From positions 304,798-368,797 of the forward strand of contig NZ_CAAHFG010000004.1 of the NCBI RefSeq assembly GCF_900890425.1: a stretch of 64,000 bases of DNA, written 5' to 3'. Shown here one piece after another: positions 61,847 to 64,000 of this stretch (position 1 is the stretch's first letter; every line of letters starts with the position of its first letter). The position numbers and the translations under genes are program-made. The notes beneath the pieces are model-generated. The model worked only from the letters and a program-made list of their open reading frames with translations, had not been told where the DNA came from and searched no databases. Origin of the DNA: Pontiella desulfatans. Lineage in GTDB: Bacteria; Verrucomicrobiota; Kiritimatiellia; Kiritimatiellales; Pontiellaceae.

Positions 61847-62026
61847 CTATTTTCCTATGCTGAGAGGGTTGTTGGAATCGTGGGAAACGCCGTTACGGTA
61901 TCCCCGGCCCCCGTCGCGCGTGACCATGATGCCGAAAACCACGGCCCCGATTAATACCAAGACCGAGATTCCAACAAAAATCTGGGCCAGCCATGTCATT
62001 GCACTTTTCTTCTGTCCGGGATACAT
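61847..62026 (-). CDS. Small single-span membrane protein, 59 residues
   Basis: ATG 62026 follows AAGGA at six bases. The product begins MYPGQKKSAMTWLAQIF, continues with one transmembrane helix (VGISVLVLIGAVVFGIMV) and ends in a hydrophilic tail (TRDGGRGYRNGVSHD ... LSIGK). The clean ribosome binding site and membrane segment support it as a real gene. Family and function are not recognised. It lies between the malic enzyme and TrpB2-type genes in the same direction. Confidence 0.65.
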   Translation of the reverse strand: MYPGQKKSAMTWLAQIFVGISVLVLIGAVVFGIMVTRDGGRGYRNGVSHDSNNPLSIGK

Positions 62027-62150
62027 CTGGTTTCCTTTGTGTTGCCTAGCCTGGGTTTAAAGCAGGAGCCGTGCCGTTTATTCGGGCAATTAGAAAGCGA
62101 GCCGCGGTTTCCCGCAGCTCGCAGTCACGGCTTAATCGTCATGCATCCCC

Positions 62151-63515
62151 TTACGGCATCGGCAGTCCGTCCATGGAGTGCTGCGATTTTTCGAGCAGCT
62201 CGTCGGGCAACGGATAGTCCTGCAGGTTGCCGTCGAGATAGGCCTCGTAGCCCTTCAGATCCATCAGGCCGTGTCCCGACCAGTTGAAGAGGATGGTCTT
62301 TTCCTTGCCTTCTTCTTTGGCCTGCTTCGCTTCGCGGATCGCCTGCGCAATGGCGTGCGAGGTTTCCGGCGCGGAAATGAAGCCCTCGGTACGGGCGAAC
62401 TGGATCGCCGCTTCGTAGCACTCGGTCTGGCCGATCGATGCCGCTTCGATAAGCCCTTCGTTGAGCGCGTGGCTGACCATCGGCGCCATGCCGTGGTAGC
62501 GCAGGCCGCCGGCGTGCAGCGGCGGCGGCACGAAGGTGTGGCCGAGGCTGTGCATCGGCAACAGCGGGGTCATCATGGCCACATCGCCGGAGTCGTAACG
62601 GTATTTCGCGCGCGTGAGCGTCGGGCAGGCCTCGGGCTCGGTACCGATGATGCGCATGTCCGCGCCGTGGATCTTTTCGTTCGCATAGGGGAAGGCCAGG
62701 CCGGCAAAGTTGGAACCGCCGCCCGCGCAACCGATCACGATGTCCGGGGAAGCGCCGATCTTCTTCATCTGCGCCTGCGATTCCAGGCCAATAATCGATT
62801 GGTGCAGCATCACGTGGTTGAGGACGGAGCCGAGGGCGTAGCGGGTATCCTCGCGCTGCACGCACTCCTCGATCGCTTCGGAAATGGCGATGCCGAGGCT
62901 GCCGGGGGTGTCCGGATCTTCCGCCAGGATCTTGCGTCCGGTTTCCGTATCCATGCTCGGGCTGGGGACGCAGTTGCCGCCCCAGGTGCGCATCATCACC
63001 TTGCGGAATGGTTTTTGGTCGAAGCTGATCCGCACCATGAAGACCTTGCACTCGATGCCGCCGACGAGCGAACAGGCGAACGAAAGGGCCGAGCCCCACT
63101 GGCCGGCGCCGGTTTCGGTGGTGAGCTTCTTGATGCCGAATTGCTTGTTGTACCACGCCTGGGCCACGGCGGTGTTGGGCTTGTGCGAGCCGGCCGGCGA
63201 AACGCCTTCGTTTTTGTAGTAGATCTTGGCGGGGGTGCCGAGCGCCTTTTCCAGGCGGCGGGCGCGGTAGAGCGGGGTCGGGCGCCAGATCTTATAGTAG
63301 CCCAGGATGTCTTCCGGAATATCGACCCAGCGGTCGGTGCACATTTCCTGCTCGATCAGGTTCATCGGGAAAACCGGGGCCAGTGCTTCAGGGCCGATCG
63401 GGTTTCCATCCATGCCCACCGGTGGAGGCATCGGCTTGGCGAAATCCGCGTTCAGGTTGTACCACTGCCTCGGCAGCTCGTCTTCGGTCAAGGTAACTTT
63501 GATTTGTTCACTCAT
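62151..63515 (-). CDS. trpB: Tryptophan synthase beta-like PLP enzyme (TrpB2 type)
   Basis: A 454-residue PLP enzyme of the TrpB2 group, which joins indole and serine to tryptophan, often without tight binding to TrpA. ATG 63515 follows GGGGGTG; the frame extending to 63557 lacks a ribosome binding site. Features: long N-terminal part with [10 protein letters not shown] and [20 protein letters not shown], the PLP lysine in [20 protein letters not shown] near residue 110, [14 protein letters not shown] near 135, the phosphate-binding [20 protein letters not shown] near 265, and [16 protein letters not shown] near 295. Length and wording differ from TrpB1 (about 400 residues). No trpA or other trp gene is adjacent, so indole salvage is possible. 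Confidence 0.93.
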   Translation of the reverse strand: MSEQIKVTLTEDELPRQWYNLNADFAKPMPPPVGMDGNPIGPEALAPVFPMNLIEQEMCTDRWVDIPEDILGYYKIWRPTPLYRARRLEKALGTPAKIYYKNEGVSPAGSHKPNTAVAQAWYNKQFGIKKLTTETGAGQWGSALSFACSLVGGIECKVFMVRISFDQKPFRKVMMRTWGGNCVPSPSMDTETGRKILAEDPDTPGSLGIAISEAIEECVQREDTRYALGSVLNHVMLHQSIIGLESQAQMKKIGASPDIVIGCAGGGSNFAGLAFPYANEKIHGADMRIIGTEPEACPTLTRAKYRYDSGDVAMMTPLLPMHSLGHTFVPPPLHAGGLRYHGMAPMVSHALNEGLIEAASIGQTECYEAAIQFARTEGFISAPETSHAIAQAIREAKQAKEEGKEKTILFNWSGHGLMDLKGYEAYLDGNLQDYPLPDELLEKSQHSMDGLPMP

Positions 63516-63719
63516 GTGTGCACCCCCATGTGGTTGATGAATTGCGTTAAAAAACAACGGAACAATCTAAGCGTTCACCCCCCGAAAGGTCAAGAGGCGC
63601 GGCAACCAAACCTTATTGAGACCGGGTTGCAAGATGGACGCTTCCACGATCCAGCAACATCTTTCCAAGAACCTCTTTATGGATATCAGTCCTATGAAAT
63701 AATGTTTTGGTGCGGGTTG

Positions 63720-64000
63720 CTAGTCCTCGCGATACCGGTCTCCGGGATGTGAACAAACCTCCACCAATGGGATCTCCCATTCATCGGGGCAGCCTTTGGG
63801 AACCTCGTCGAGGTATTCCTTCCGCCAGGTGATGATGGAATGGACCCGCGCTTCCTTGACGAGCGGGAGCTTGCCGTGCCAATCGAGGCTTGCCGCCTGG
63901 GACAAGGCCCCCACCTTCAGCCCGGCTTCGTTGCGCAGGAAAATCCTGTTTTCATCGGCGTGTTTTTCCAGGCCCACCACCGAACCCACCTTTAGCGCTG
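63720..64000 (-). CDS. Partial gene at the window edge, unrecognised
   Basis: The last 93 codons of a minus-strand gene; the frame stays open to the right edge, so the N terminus is outside the window (a GTG at 63989 could be taken as a start but has no ribosome binding site). Readable parts are VGSVVGLEKHADENRIFLRN, LSQAASLDWHGKLPLVKEAR and SIITWRKEYLDEVPKGCPDE. No family is recognised. The opening resembles small beta-barrel regions (KVGSVVGLEKH). Confidence 0.5.
   Translation of the reverse strand, partial: ALKVGSVVGLEKHADENRIFLRNEAGLKVGALSQAASLDWHGKLPLVKEARVHSIITWRKEYLDEVPKGCPDEWEIPLVEVCSHPGDRYRED

Noticed and set aside
62178-63752. Long open frame on the plus strand opposite the TrpB2-type gene
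   Set aside because: Antisense shadow of a GC-rich gene; the minus-strand product carries complete PLP-enzyme motifs.

Overview
The window looks like a chromosomal stretch from a marine polysaccharide degrader, most likely of the PVC superphylum (Kiritimatiellota/Pontiella-like). This is inferred from gene content only: seven GH29-type alpha-L-fucosidase-like enzymes, three exported S1-type sulfatases, four large exported parallel beta-helix proteins, two GH32 enzymes and a PEP-CTERM protein.

Layout. 1-1220: the 3' end of a transposase gene abutting a truncated GPH-type sugar symporter. 1241-30855: a large carbohydrate-utilisation locus. It contains a leftward unit of beta-helix protein, GH29 and broken symporter; a leftward fructose/fructan operon (PfkB kinase, sugar porter, two GH32); a five-gene leftward operon (beta-propeller hydrolase, SGNH hydrolase, three GH29); and rightward genes (beta-helix protein, tandem secreted paralogues of which one is PEP-CTERM, beta-helix protein, GH29, beta-helix protein). 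30913-31974: a LacI-family repressor. Five near-identical 14-bp LacI-type operators lie before the three leftward units, two rightward genes and the repressor itself, so the locus looks like one regulon joining fructose and fucose chemistry. 32173-40980: two decayed IS110/IS1111-type elements in the same orientation flank a sulfatase-sulfatase-GH29 operon. 41428-44512: another GH29 plus sulfatase pair.

44706-57232 is a separate world: about 16 co-directional genes including a phage/plasmid-type family A DNA polymerase, a Cas4/RecB-like nuclease, a RadC-type JAB protein, an ArdC-type antirestriction protein, an excisionase-like helix-turn-helix protein and several unrecognised proteins, interrupted by an IS630 element. 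It abuts tRNA-Lys(CTT) at 57395-57470. It looks like an integrated plasmid- or phage-derived element, but no integrase, capsid or conjugation gene is visible, and no second att copy was found.

57471-64000 returns to chromosomal functions: a decayed transposase with a perfect 44-bp palindrome, an acetate/succinate transporter, an EF-hand protein, a malic enzyme, a 59-residue membrane protein, a TrpB2-type PLP enzyme and a partial gene at the edge.

Functionally, the first 44 kb would export sulfatases, fucosidases, GH32 enzymes and beta-helix enzymes to strip a sulfated, fucose-rich glycan, import fructose-type sugars and phosphorylate them. All function calls rest on motifs read by eye; no database search was run.
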